Assembly: GCA_964370075.1 (NCBI GenBank) | Contig: CAYJHC010000060.1 | Span: 1-12,290 of the forward strand | Source: CAYJHC01 sp964370075 | GTDB taxonomy: Bacteria > Bacillota > Clostridia > Peptostreptococcales > Anaerovoracaceae | DNA: 12,290 nucleotides | Reading direction: 5' to 3' | In this document: positions 1-6,424 of the stretch, piece after piece | Position numbering within the stretch: the first letter of the stretch is position 1 | Layout of the letters: every line of letters begins with the position of its first letter | The notes under the pieces: generated by a model | What the model saw: only the letters and a program-made list of their open reading frames with translations | Database searches by the model: none | Told to the model about the DNA's origin: nothing | Program-made: the position numbers and the translations under genes

Positions 1-520
1 CCTCATTGATTGTTATTTTATACGTAATTGTTTCACTTTTTGTATCAGCACTAAGCACATTGTCTCCAACTTTTTCTACTGAAGTTACTATGCTCTTAAA
101 ATATGCTGATGGTGATGGTGATAAGTAAATTGCATATAACGCAGTAGTTCCACTTATTGAATAAGGAAATTCTATTATTGACTGTGGGTCTCCTGCTATT
201 GTTCCCCATCCTACAAATACTTGTCCATTATTCCAACCTGCTGCTGCTGCAGAAGTAATCGCCTCAATCTCTGCCGCCTCTATTTCTCCATCCGTATCTT
301 GATAGGTCTCTGCAGCTCCACCGTAGTAATTAAAGGCCACAGAACCAACACCATTATTGTTTGCCCCGCCTCCTGAATTAACAGGCTCTGCAGTAGCAGA
401 TACTTGTGCAAGGTTACCTACTAATAAAAGCGCTACTAGCAATAATGATATCACTTTTTTAGGCATTTTATGTTTTGTAATATTAGCTTCTTTTTTTTCT
501 TTAACTTTCTTTGTAAACAT
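1..520 (-). CDS. Secreted surface protein with an InlB-like repeat, N-terminal part only
   Basis: This open frame starts at ATG 520 and runs off the left edge without a stop, giving 173 residues. An AAAGGAG ribosome binding site lies about 10 bases upstream of the start. The product opens with a long, lysine-rich N-region (about residues 1-22), then a hydrophobic stretch VISLLLVALLLVGN (23-36) and a likely signal peptidase I site after VSA (residue 42). A Gly/Asn linker follows. Residues about 60-133 (VAFNYYGG, then FVGWGT at 102-107 and ALYAIY at 127-132) resemble the beta-grasp Listeria-Bacteroides (InlB B) repeat of surface proteins. After a Ser-Pro linker (134-138), the segment ending TITYKITINE looks like the start of a DUF11-type beta-sandwich repeat. 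I infer a large exported adhesin-like protein. Its anchor and true length lie outside the window. The exact function is unknown. Confidence 0.82.
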   Translation of the reverse strand, partial: MFTKKVKEKKEANITKHKMPKKVISLLLVALLLVGNLAQVSATAEPVNSGGGANNNGVGSVAFNYYGGAAETYQDTDGEIEAAEIEAITSAAAAGWNNGQVFVGWGTIAGDPQSIIEFPYSISGTTALYAIYLSPSPSAYFKSIVTSVEKVGDNVLSADTKSETITYKITINE

Positions 521-567
521 TATAGTCTTTTCTCCTTTTGATCGTTAAATTTTCATCTGACATAATC

Positions 568-596
568 ATTATACCCATATTATGAATAAATAATAT
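568..596 (-). promoter_or_regulatory. Candidate promoter of the surface-protein gene
   Basis: On the minus strand a perfect TATAAT occupies 573-568 and is preceded by GGG, giving GGGTATAAT. The -35 hexamer at 17-base spacing (596-591) is only ATATTA, so this is a weak or activator-dependent sigma-A promoter. The expected transcript would start near 561, about 40 bases before the start codon. GGGTATA also matches the -10 element typical of SigB-type promoters, but no GTTT-like -35 is visible at the right distance. An AT-rich inverted repeat (CATAAT at 561-566, ATTATG at 579-584) overlaps the -10 and could be an operator. Confidence 0.45.
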
Positions 597-610
597 GCAC
601 TTTTAGTGCA
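596..610. promoter_or_regulatory. Perfect inverted repeat, candidate operator
   Basis: TGCACT-TTT-AGTGCA is a perfect 6-bp inverted repeat with a three-base centre. It abuts the weak -35 region of the candidate promoter at 568-596, where activators or repressors commonly bind. A transcribed hairpin is also possible, but the stem is short and no clean T-tract follows. The binding protein is unknown. Confidence 0.35.
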
Positions 611-711
611 TTCTTGATATTTTTTAAGAAGCACAACCAGTTTTCACAATTTTTCATACTATTTTAGGTTATTGGTATTGTTTTCAACATATTATCCATA
701 TTATAGTTTTA

Positions 712-766
712 CCATTTGTCATATGGCGCCTACCCACGTGCCACAGTTTCGCTCTTACAAGCCACC
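712..766 (-). promoter_or_regulatory. GC-rich foldable island, candidate leader RNA
   Basis: This is a short GC-rich patch in an otherwise AT-rich gap. Read on the minus strand, TGTGGC (745-740) can pair with GCCATA (727-722), one G-U pair included, around a 12-base loop. A second GTGGC (765-761) can pair with the same GCCAT, and CCAT (726-723) can pair with ATGG (715-712). Mutually exclusive pairings of this kind are typical of switching leaders. The island lies upstream of the surface-protein gene and downstream of the nhaA terminator, and a weak promoter-like TTGGTT-17-TAGAGT precedes it. I cannot match it to a known riboswitch class. Confidence 0.3.
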
Positions 767-812
767 TTTGTTTCTCTATGCTTACTCTAGCTACATATCT
801 TTCTTAAACCAA

Positions 813-859
813 AAATTTCCAAAGCAATTAAGTTATTTACGCTTCTGCTTTGGAAATTT
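813..859 (-). terminator. Rho-independent terminator downstream of nhaA
   Basis: The arms 813-826 and 846-859 form a perfect 14-bp stem (AAATTTCCAAAGCA with TGCTTTGGAAATTT) around a 19-base loop. On the minus strand a run of five T's covers the end of the stem and its flank. T-rich sequence also follows on the plus strand, so it may act in both directions. It lies about 40 bases beyond the nhaA stop codon. Confidence 0.8.
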
Positions 860-898
860 TATTTTCTATCTAAAAGTTAATTTTCTATTCTTCCTCAT

Positions 899-2050
899 TT
901 ATTTTTTCTTTTGAATATTGAAAACCTTACCTAGTACTATTGCAATTGGTGCTGCTGCTACTGTGAATAAGGCTCCCATCTTAGCTGCGCCTTGTAGATC
1001 TAAGTCAACAAATGCTGCCGAGCAAACAAATAGGGCAACTGTAAGTCCCATTCCGGCTACTACTCCTGCTACCACTACATCCTTTGGTGTCATACCATCT
1101 GGTAATGGGAATTTAAATACCTTTGTAGCAATTAGTGAGAAGAAGCTTATTCCCAAAGTCTTTCCTAAGATTAGCGAAATTAAAATTATCCAAGTCAGGT
1201 TTGACATTTGTGAAAATGCCACCCCTGCATTTGCAAAACCAAAGAAGAATAATCCATAGTCTACAACAGGGCTAACTCTATGCTCAAAATTATGTAATGT
1301 CGAATGTGATTCTGCGTCAGCTAGTCCATGATTATCTTCATGATCTTCAGAATGTCCTCCGTTTGGCATAAACGGAACTATGAATATTAACGATAAGGAT
1401 GGGTGAAGGCCTGCATTATACATACCGAACCAAGCAAGTCCCCCTCCTACTAGAACGTATAAAATAGCAGAATTAATTTTTAACTTACGAAGTACAAATG
1501 CTGCTGCCATTCCTATAACCACAAAGCCTAAGTATTGAAGCTCTGGTGGATGAGTTGGATCCGGATAGAAAATCGCAATAATTGCTAAGCCAATTGCATC
1601 GTCTACTACTGCTAATAATAGCAAGAAACTTACAGCTGGATGGTTTTTTCCAAATACTATTTTTGCTACTAACCAAGCTAATGCTATATCTGTAGCTGTA
1701 GTAATTCCCCAACCATTTGCAAAATCCGGTTGTCCCATTATTGCATTTAATGCAAAGAAGCAGGCTACTGGACCTAATACTCCCCCTGCTGTAGCAAATA
1801 ATGGTGTTGCTGCTTTTTTTAGTGGATTTAAAGGTCCCCCTTTTGAAACTGCATTTACAATTTCGCATCCTGCAATACCAAAAAAGAATACCATAAAGAT
1901 ATCTTTAACTAGCCACTGCAAGCTAATTTTCTCCCCCACAATTGGTGTATTTACGATTTTATCATATAAGTCTGGAGCTACATTAGCAAAAATAATAGCT
2001 ACGATTACACCTATGATAAGTGGTAAAGAATACTCTCTGATTTTATTCAT
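899..2050 (-). CDS. nhaA: Na+/H+ antiporter NhaA
   Basis: Inner-membrane electrogenic antiporter that expels Na+ (or Li+) in exchange for protons, for salt and alkaline pH homeostasis. The 383 residues are close to E. coli NhaA (388) and hydrophobic throughout, consistent with about 12 membrane segments. ATDIALAW (119-126) corresponds to the TM IV unwound region (E. coli T132/D133). VVDDAIGLAIIAIFY (148-162) contains D150-D151, the ion-binding aspartate pair (E. coli D163/D164). GKTLGI (296-301) carries K297, equivalent to K300. FANAGVAF (272-279) and GMGLTVALFV (333-342) are also family signatures. An unusual loop at residues 233-257 is rich in His, Asp and Glu; it falls where E. coli NhaA has its cytoplasmic TM IX-X pH-sensor segment. 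The start has a good AAGGAG site 10 bases upstream. The gene has its own likely promoter and terminator, so it is probably monocistronic. Confidence 0.97.
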   Translation of the reverse strand: MNKIREYSLPLIIGVIVAIIFANVAPDLYDKIVNTPIVGEKISLQWLVKDIFMVFFFGIAGCEIVNAVSKGGPLNPLKKAATPLFATAGGVLGPVACFFALNAIMGQPDFANGWGITTATDIALAWLVAKIVFGKNHPAVSFLLLLAVVDDAIGLAIIAIFYPDPTHPPELQYLGFVVIGMAAAFVLRKLKINSAILYVLVGGGLAWFGMYNAGLHPSLSLIFIVPFMPNGGHSEDHEDNHGLADAESHSTLHNFEHRVSPVVDYGLFFFGFANAGVAFSQMSNLTWIILISLILGKTLGISFFSLIATKVFKFPLPDGMTPKDVVVAGVVAGMGLTVALFVCSAAFVDLDLQGAAKMGALFTVAAAPIAIVLGKVFNIQKKK

Positions 2051-2085
2051 TTCTATATCTCCTTATAAAATACAACGTTCTTCAC

Positions 2086-2133
2086 ATTATATAATATTGT
2101 TTGTATAATGTATACTATTTTTTTTAAAAAAAA
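2086..2133 (-). promoter_or_regulatory. nhaA promoter with an A/T-tract upstream element
   Basis: On the minus strand TATAAT lies at 2091-2086. A TATACA -35 (four of six consensus bases) lies at 2114-2109 with a 17-base spacer. Directly upstream is a perfect T8A8 tract (2133-2118), which resembles an UP element or an intrinsically bent segment. The predicted transcript begins near 2079, giving a leader of about 30 bases before the nhaA start. The -10 is good, the -35 moderate. Confidence 0.6.
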
Positions 2134-2214
2134 TTATATTTGCGGTGATAATTCTTTAAAAAATTGCCGAAAATTAGAATTCTTTTTTTTGTTTTACTAT
2201 TTTTTTACATTTTT

Positions 2215-2266
2215 GGCCTATAAATAACCCGCTTCTGGCCCTGCCACCTCATATGAGGATAACAGG
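2215..2266 (-). promoter_or_regulatory. GC-rich foldable element between rlmH and nhaA
   Basis: Read on the minus strand, CCTG (2266-2263) pairs with CAGG (2243-2240). Inside it CCTC (2258-2255) pairs with GAGG (2250-2247) around ATAT. A second possible stem is GGCC (2240-2237) with GGCC (2218-2215) around an 18-base loop containing GGGTTATTTATA. The surrounding sequence is very AT-rich, so this island looks constrained. No clean T-tract follows, which argues against a simple rlmH terminator. It could be a cis-acting RNA for nhaA if transcription enters from upstream, but the apparent nhaA promoter lies downstream of it. Family not recognised. Confidence 0.35.
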
Positions 2267-2295
2267 AATAGTTTTTAATAATAGGACTCCAATAC

Positions 2296-2745
2296 TCATT
2301 TATGATATTTTTCTCCTCTTATTATTTTATAACTTCTGTATATCTGCTCTAATAGAAAAACTCTTATCATTTGATGAGGAAATGTCATCTTAGAAAAAGA
2401 AAGAGCCATATCACTTCTCTTTAATACTTTTTCTCCCAAGCCACAGGAACCGCCAATTACAAACGTCACACTGCTTTTACCATCTATCGCCAAAGCTTCC
2501 ATTTTTTCAGCAAGTTTTTCTGATGAAAATTCATTTCCTTTAATTTCAAGAGTGATAACATATTCTCCCTCTTTTATCTTAGAAAGAATTGCCTCTGCTT
2601 CTTCTTCCTTCCGATCTCTAGGATCTTCCTTTGCCTCAATTATGGTTAGGTTGCAGTAGCCGCCTAGCCTTTTTTTATATTCAGCCTCTGCGTCCTTCCA
2701 GTATTTCTCTTTTAACTTTCCTACGACTAGTATTTTTATATTCAT
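2296..2745 (-). CDS. rlmH: 23S rRNA pseudouridine-1915 N3-methyltransferase RlmH
   Basis: Cytoplasmic SPOUT-class enzyme that methylates pseudouridine 1915 in helix 69 of 23S rRNA within assembled 70S ribosomes, using S-adenosylmethionine. The 149 residues are close to the usual 155-160. The start MNIKILVVGKLKEKYW fits the family N terminus. VTFVIGGSCGLG (93-104) is the glycine-rich knotted SAM-binding loop, and the end LLEQIYRSYKIIRGEKYHK (131-149) is the diagnostic RlmH C terminus. An AAAGGAAG ribosome binding site precedes ATG 2745. The gene is separated from walJ by 231 bases, so it probably has its own promoter. Genes for RlmH are often near the replication origin in Firmicutes, in keeping with the gyrase genes here. 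Confidence 0.97.
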   Translation of the reverse strand: MNIKILVVGKLKEKYWKDAEAEYKKRLGGYCNLTIIEAKEDPRDRKEEEAEAILSKIKEGEYVITLEIKGNEFSSEKLAEKMEALAIDGKSSVTFVIGGSCGLGEKVLKRSDMALSFSKMTFPHQMIRVFLLEQIYRSYKIIRGEKYHK

Positions 2746-2774
2746 TTTTATCTTCCTTTGAATTTTTCCTACCT

Positions 2775-2803
2775 ATTATATATGTATTTATTTCATTCAT
2801 TTA
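2775..2803 (-). promoter_or_regulatory. Weak candidate promoter of rlmH
   Basis: A perfect TATAAT lies on the minus strand at 2780-2775, about 30 bases upstream of the rlmH start. The sequence at the -35 position (TAAATG) is poor. In such AT-rich sequence a chance match is possible. The rest of the 231-base gap (2746-2976) shows only the short hairpin at its right end and no supportable gene. Confidence 0.3.
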
Positions 2804-2959
2804 TAAAAACTATTTTTTGCCCCATCTACTTTCTTATAATCCTTTGAAATCTTCACCGCTGACAAGATATTTCCAAATGAAACAAATTCAATATAAACAA
2901 TATTCAAGATAAGCAATATTAATACAAAAAATTAAACTTAATTTATAATTAACAAAACT

Positions 2960-2977
2960 AAATTTCGCGAGAAATTT
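2960..2977 (-). terminator. Weak terminator-like hairpin at the walJ stop
   Basis: On the minus strand AAATTTC-TCGC-GAAATTT forms a 7-bp stem with a four-base loop, beginning at the walJ stop codon and followed by AGTTTTGTTAATT. The stem is AT-rich and the T-tract interrupted, so termination is probably partial. It would end the long MOSC-moa-walJ transcript. Confidence 0.45.
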
Positions 2978-3777
2978 TAATATAGTATGCTAGGAGCATT
3001 TCTTTCTAAGACCTCTAAATTTATTTTTTCACCTACTGTTAATCCTGCTTCTTCAATAAAGTTACAGATAGTTAACCTTGCATGATGTGGAGTATTGTTT
3101 TCTCTACTTAAATGTGCAAGTAAAATAGTTCTTTCTTTTCGATTATATTTAAGTATCTTTGAAACACATTCTCCACAAGCAGTATTGCTTAAATGTCCTT
3201 CGTCGCTTAATATTCTTCTTTTTAAAAAATATGGGTAATTGCCAACTTCTAAAATTTCAATTTCATGATTAGCTTCTATTACCAATACATCTGCGTCTTT
3301 TATGTTATCAAATATCTCGTCATCAATACAGCCTGTATCTGTTACTATACTGATTTGCTTTTCACCGTTAAAAAAAGAATATCCCACCGTTTCTTCCATG
3401 TCATGAGAAACAGGGAAGGCCTTAATTTCGATATCATTAATCTTAAAATGCTGATTTTTATCAATAATCACAGTTCTTTTTTCATCTTTAAAGTCGTCTA
3501 AGCTAACCCAGGTTCCGGCTGTAGAATATATAGTTGCTTCAGGGATTCTTTTAGATATTATACGAAGCCCTTTTGTATGATCCGAGTGTCCATGAGTTAA
3601 AAGTACCCCACTAATATCCTCTTTCTCTCTACCAACGCTTTGTATTCCTTCAATAATTTTCTTCCCGCTTACCCCTACATCTACTAGGATTGTTGCGTTT
3701 TCGCTTTTTATTATATAACAGTTACCACTGCTTCCACTTGCCACAGAACAGATTTCCATACTAGTTGATGATTTCAA
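2977..3777 (-). CDS. walJ: WalJ/YycJ-type metallo-beta-lactamase-fold hydrolase
   Basis: Single-domain MBL-fold protein of the YycJ/WalJ group, whose B. subtilis member is encoded in the walRK operon and has been linked to DNA processing and to coordination of cell-wall metabolism with division. Its nuclease activity is inferred from fold, not visible here. The metal site is intact: THGHSDH (61-67, giving H62, H64, D66, H67), SHDMEE (H125), VTDTG (D147), EANHEIE (H171), GHLSN (H195) and LAHLSRENN (H222). The longest frame starts at TTG 3777, with AGGAGA five bases upstream, and overlaps the MOSC stop by 17 bases. An ATG at 3759 gives MEICSVASGSSGN, which fits the usual family start better but has no clear ribosome binding site and sits one base after the MOSC stop codon, so reinitiation is possible. 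Either start implies translational coupling. Confidence 0.92.
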   Translation of the reverse strand: MKSSTSMEICSVASGSSGNCYIIKSENATILVDVGVSGKKIIEGIQSVGREKEDISGVLLTHGHSDHTKGLRIISKRIPEATIYSTAGTWVSLDDFKDEKRTVIIDKNQHFKINDIEIKAFPVSHDMEETVGYSFFNGEKQISIVTDTGCIDDEIFDNIKDADVLVIEANHEIEILEVGNYPYFLKRRILSDEGHLSNTACGECVSKILKYNRKERTILLAHLSRENNTPHHARLTICNFIEEAGLTVGEKINLEVLERNAPSILY

Positions 3778-4195
3778 TTAAATCTCCTGCCTTTACTTTA
3801 CCCCCACTTAACACTTTAACAAATATCCCTTCTCTAGGCATAACACAGTCTCCAGCTGCTTCTCTGATTGCACATCCATGATGGCATTCCTTCCCTATTT
3901 GAGTAACTTGACAAAGAACTTCTCCTATTTTCAAATCTGTTCCTACTGGAATAGTAAACAACTCTACACCTTCTGTTAGTATATTTTCTGCAAAATCCCC
4001 TTCTTTTAATAAGAAATCAATATTTTTTTGAACTTTGTCAACACTTTCTGTTGCAAGCAAGCTGACTTGCCTGTGCCAATCTCCAGCGTGAGCATCCCCT
4101 TCAATTCCATGATTTTCAATAAATACTGCTTCTTCAATCGGCTTCTTTTGCTCACCTTTTTTTTCACTTATACATATCGCTAATACTTTTCCCAT
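3761..4195 (-). CDS. MOSC domain protein (copy 1, beside mog)
   Basis: Stand-alone MOSC (molybdenum cofactor sulfurase C-terminal) domain of 144 residues. MOSC domains bind molybdenum cofactor and carry sulfur on a conserved cysteine; the role of the short bacterial forms is mostly inferred. Visible family features are GIEGDAHAGDWHRQVSLL (30-47), GDFAENIL (66-73, the ENI motif) and IGKECHHGCAI (100-110) with C104 and C108; another cysteine is C117. The ribosome binding site GAGGAG lies seven bases before ATG 4195. About 100 bases separate it from mog and its 3' end overlaps walJ, so it is the hinge between the molybdopterin genes and walJ. I infer a role in finishing or delivering molybdenum or tungsten cofactor for an enzyme encoded elsewhere. 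Confidence 0.93.
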   Translation of the reverse strand: MGKVLAICISEKKGEQKKPIEEAVFIENHGIEGDAHAGDWHRQVSLLATESVDKVQKNIDFLLKEGDFAENILTEGVELFTIPVGTDLKIGEVLCQVTQIGKECHHGCAIREAAGDCVMPREGIFVKVLSGGKVKAGDLIEIIN

Positions 4196-4295
4196 TTGTT
4201 CTCTCCTCGTATACTATTACTTCATTTACATTTCTAGTGTAATTTTTAACATTACTCTTATCCACTATATCTTTACACATACAAGCAACTGGCTT

Positions 4296-4814
4296 TTACT
4301 TTGCTTTATTTATCATTGGAACACCACACTCAGCATCATTTTTACGCAGGATGTCTATCCCATGTTTAATAGGATCAATTACAGCTTCTAAACATTCTTT
4401 TGAAGCTTTTTCACTTCCTGGCAAGGTAATAATTAACGAGCCCTTCCTAAGACCTGCATTGGCTCTAGACAACATTCCTCTATTGGTGATTTTCATACTA
4501 GCAGCTCTCATAGCTTCTCCAATTCCTGGAGCCTCTCTTTCATAAACTGCTTTAGCTGCTTCTGGAGTTATATCTCTAGGAGAAAACCCTGTTCCACCAG
4601 TTGTAATTACTAGTGGTATGTCCTCTTCATCAACAGCCTTTTTTAATTCCTTTTGAATCATTTCACTTTCGTCTGGCACTATCGTCCTGTAGTCTACTAT
4701 GAACCCAGCCTCTTTAAGTTGTTTTTCTAGAGACTTCCCGCTAAGATCCTCTCTTTCCCCTGCAAACCCTTTGTCACTTACGGTAATGACTACTGCCTTA
4801 TAATTTATACTCAT
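4296..4814 (-). CDS. mog: Molybdopterin adenylyltransferase (MogA/MoaB family)
   Basis: Cytoplasmic enzyme that adenylylates molybdopterin with ATP to activate it for metal insertion. Numbered from the ATG at 4814, the protein has 172 residues, close to E. coli MoaB (170) and somewhat shorter than MogA (195). Motifs: VITVSDKG (9-16), TTGGTGFSPRDITPEA (71-86, the pterin/nucleotide loop with the RD pair) and TLPGS (130-134). A GTG at 4835 would add seven residues (MGERAEI), but that extension has no counterpart before the family's conserved start and lies inside moaC. I therefore prefer ATG 4814, which has GGAG close upstream and overlaps the end of moaC by 17 bases. MoaB and MogA cannot be told apart from sequence alone; the neighbours moaC and moaA support a cofactor role. 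Confidence 0.94.
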   Translation of the reverse strand: MSINYKAVVITVSDKGFAGEREDLSGKSLEKQLKEAGFIVDYRTIVPDESEMIQKELKKAVDEEDIPLVITTGGTGFSPRDITPEAAKAVYEREAPGIGEAMRAASMKITNRGMLSRANAGLRKGSLIITLPGSEKASKECLEAVIDPIKHGIDILRKNDAECGVPMINKAK

Positions 4815-5277
4815 AATCTCCGCTCTTTCCCCCACTTTTTTTCTCTAAGTGAATATCATCAATTATTATATCCTTCTGTACAGCTTTACACATATCATAA
4901 ATTGTTAGCGCCGCCACCGAAACAGCTGTTAACGCTTCCATTTCTATACCTGTTGGTCCTGTACATTTAACAATTGCTTCTATTTCAATTGCTAGCTCTT
5001 TTTCTATCATTTGAAAGTTAATGTCTACCCCACTAATAAAAATAGGGTGGCACATTGGAATCACCTCCGAAGTTTTCTTTGCACCCATTATTCCGGCTAT
5101 TTGCGCAGTGGCTAAAACATCACCCTTTTTCATTCCTCCATCTTTGATTTTTTGGAAAGTTTCTTGGTTTAGAATTACTCTGCCCTTTGCAATCGCAACT
5201 CTTTGAGTATCTTTTTTTTCAGTTACATCAACCATTGTAGCCCTACCTGCCTGGTTAAAATGTGTGAATTCTCCCAT
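4798..5277 (-). CDS. moaC: Cyclic pyranopterin monophosphate synthase MoaC
   Basis: With MoaA, converts GTP via 3',8-cyclo-7,8-dihydro-GTP to cyclic pyranopterin monophosphate, the first stage of molybdenum cofactor synthesis. The 159 residues match the family length and the start MGEFTHFNQAGRATMVDV aligns with the E. coli start. Key motifs are VIPMCHP (72-78), TGPTGIEMEALTAVSVAA (106-123), TIYDMCKA (125-132, giving D128 and K131, the same numbers as the catalytic pair of E. coli MoaC) and KKSGGKSG (146-153). The ribosome binding site AAGGAG is present. The 3' end overlaps mog, implying coupled translation. A gap of 135 bases separates it from moaA, with no clear terminator. Confidence 0.97.
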   Translation of the reverse strand: MGEFTHFNQAGRATMVDVTEKKDTQRVAIAKGRVILNQETFQKIKDGGMKKGDVLATAQIAGIMGAKKTSEVIPMCHPIFISGVDINFQMIEKELAIEIEAIVKCTGPTGIEMEALTAVSVAALTIYDMCKAVQKDIIIDDIHLEKKSGGKSGDYEYKL

Positions 5278-5412
5278 ACTATCTTTGTCTCCTTATTCTA
5301 TAATTTAATTTTCTTTGCTGCAGGGCCAAACCCTTGTTTTCCAACTTATTTTTATTTCTTACCCTTAACTTAATTACCATGTTATAAGTTTTACTTTTTC
5401 TAACTCTAGTAA

Positions 5413-6366
5413 TTATCCACCAATCTGGTTCATATTTCTTCCCGCTTGGCTCAATTGACCGTGTCCAAGTTCTTCTCTTCTTTCTGGTTTTTCAAATATT
5501 GCTGTTTTTAAGACTTCAGTCATTTCTTCGAAGTTAAGTCCTTTTATATTATATTCTTTCTCTAAATGCAAACATGGTTTTATCTTACCATCAGAAGTAA
5601 TTCTAATTTTATTGCAAGATTCACAAAAGTCACAACTTATGGGCTTTATTAATCCAACCCTTCCCTCTCCATCAGGCAATTTATATAACTCTGCAACCCC
5701 AGAAACCTCTTCTTCCCCTTCCAATTCAGGAACTTTTTTTAGGACTTCTTCACATGGCATATACTCGCCAAAGTCAAATTTTAAATCTCTTCCTATTGGC
5801 ATCATTTCAATAAACCTTACTTCTATATCTTCGTTTCTAGTCAGTTCTACAAAATCTTCTATTTCATCATCATTAAAGCCTTTTATCAAAACTACGTTTA
5901 TTTTTACCTTATCAAACTTAGCCTCTTTTAGAGCATTGTAGCCTTTCATAAATTCTTCAAAACAACCAGTCCTAGTAATTTTTTTATATTTATCTGCTTT
6001 TAGTGTATCTAAGCTTAAGTTTATTCTAGTAACACCAGCATCTTTTAGCGGTTGAGCCATATTCTCTAACATTATTCCATTAGTAGTCAGGCACAATTCT
6101 TCTATCCCATTTATACTACTAATATCTTTGCATAGCTGCACTATGCCCCTTTTTACTAGAGGTTCTCCTCCTGTAATCCTTATCTTTTCAATTCCTAAGC
6201 TAGCTGCTGCCTTTGCAATGGATACCATATCTTCATTTCTTAACATTGATTCATGGCTTTTCTTAGGAATTCCCTCTTCAGGCATGCAGTATTGACATCG
6301 TAAATTGCATAATTCTGTAACAGAAATTCTCAAATATTTAATGTCCCTATTAAAACTGTCTTTCAT
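5413..6366 (-). CDS. moaA: GTP 3',8-cyclase MoaA (radical SAM)
   Basis: Oxygen-sensitive radical SAM enzyme that cyclises GTP to 3',8-cyclo-7,8-dihydro-GTP, the first step of molybdenum cofactor synthesis. The 317 residues contain both Fe-S sites: the radical SAM motif CNLRCQYC (C20, C24, C27) and the C-terminal GTP-binding cluster FCESCNKIRI...PCL (C248, C251, C265). ITGGEPL (64-70) is the SAM-contacting GGEP motif and LSLDTL (117-122) is also conserved. The protein ends MNQIGG, keeping the terminal Gly-Gly that is important for MoaA activity. The start at ATG 6366 has GAGGG five bases upstream. It lies 58 bases after the second MOSC gene and upstream of moaC, in a likely single operon. Confidence 0.98.
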   Translation of the reverse strand: MKDSFNRDIKYLRISVTELCNLRCQYCMPEEGIPKKSHESMLRNEDMVSIAKAAASLGIEKIRITGGEPLVKRGIVQLCKDISSINGIEELCLTTNGIMLENMAQPLKDAGVTRINLSLDTLKADKYKKITRTGCFEEFMKGYNALKEAKFDKVKINVVLIKGFNDDEIEDFVELTRNEDIEVRFIEMMPIGRDLKFDFGEYMPCEEVLKKVPELEGEEEVSGVAELYKLPDGEGRVGLIKPISCDFCESCNKIRITSDGKIKPCLHLEKEYNIKGLNFEEMTEVLKTAIFEKPERREELGHGQLSQAGRNMNQIGG

Positions 6367-6424
6367 TCTACCCTCTTAACACTTTTTTATTAATTCGTTT
6401 ATTGTTCCATCATAAATACAGACC

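Larger units (their letters stand above)
521..898. other. Intergenic region between nhaA and the surface-protein gene
   Basis: These 378 bases hold no convincing gene. They contain the nhaA terminator (813-859), a GC-rich foldable island (712-766), a perfect inverted repeat (596-610) and a candidate promoter (568-596). An 80-codon frame on the plus strand (672-914) starts at TTG without a ribosome binding site, is mostly Phe/Tyr/Leu/Ser, and crosses the terminator, so I do not call it a gene. Confidence 0.7.

Noticed and set aside
672..914. 80-codon open frame on the plus strand
   Set aside because: It begins at TTG without a ribosome binding site, is composed mainly of Phe, Tyr, Leu and Ser, and runs through the nhaA terminator into the antisense of nhaA.
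1485..1868. 127-codon frame on the minus strand inside nhaA
   Set aside because: It is the same strand but a different frame within a clearly conserved nhaA. Its Ser/Cys/Arg-rich composition is that of a shadow frame.
2797..2925. About 40-codon open frame on the minus strand between walJ and rlmH
   Set aside because: No ATG or plausible ribosome binding site at its start, it begins within the T-rich sequence after the walJ hairpin, and its product resembles nothing I recognise.
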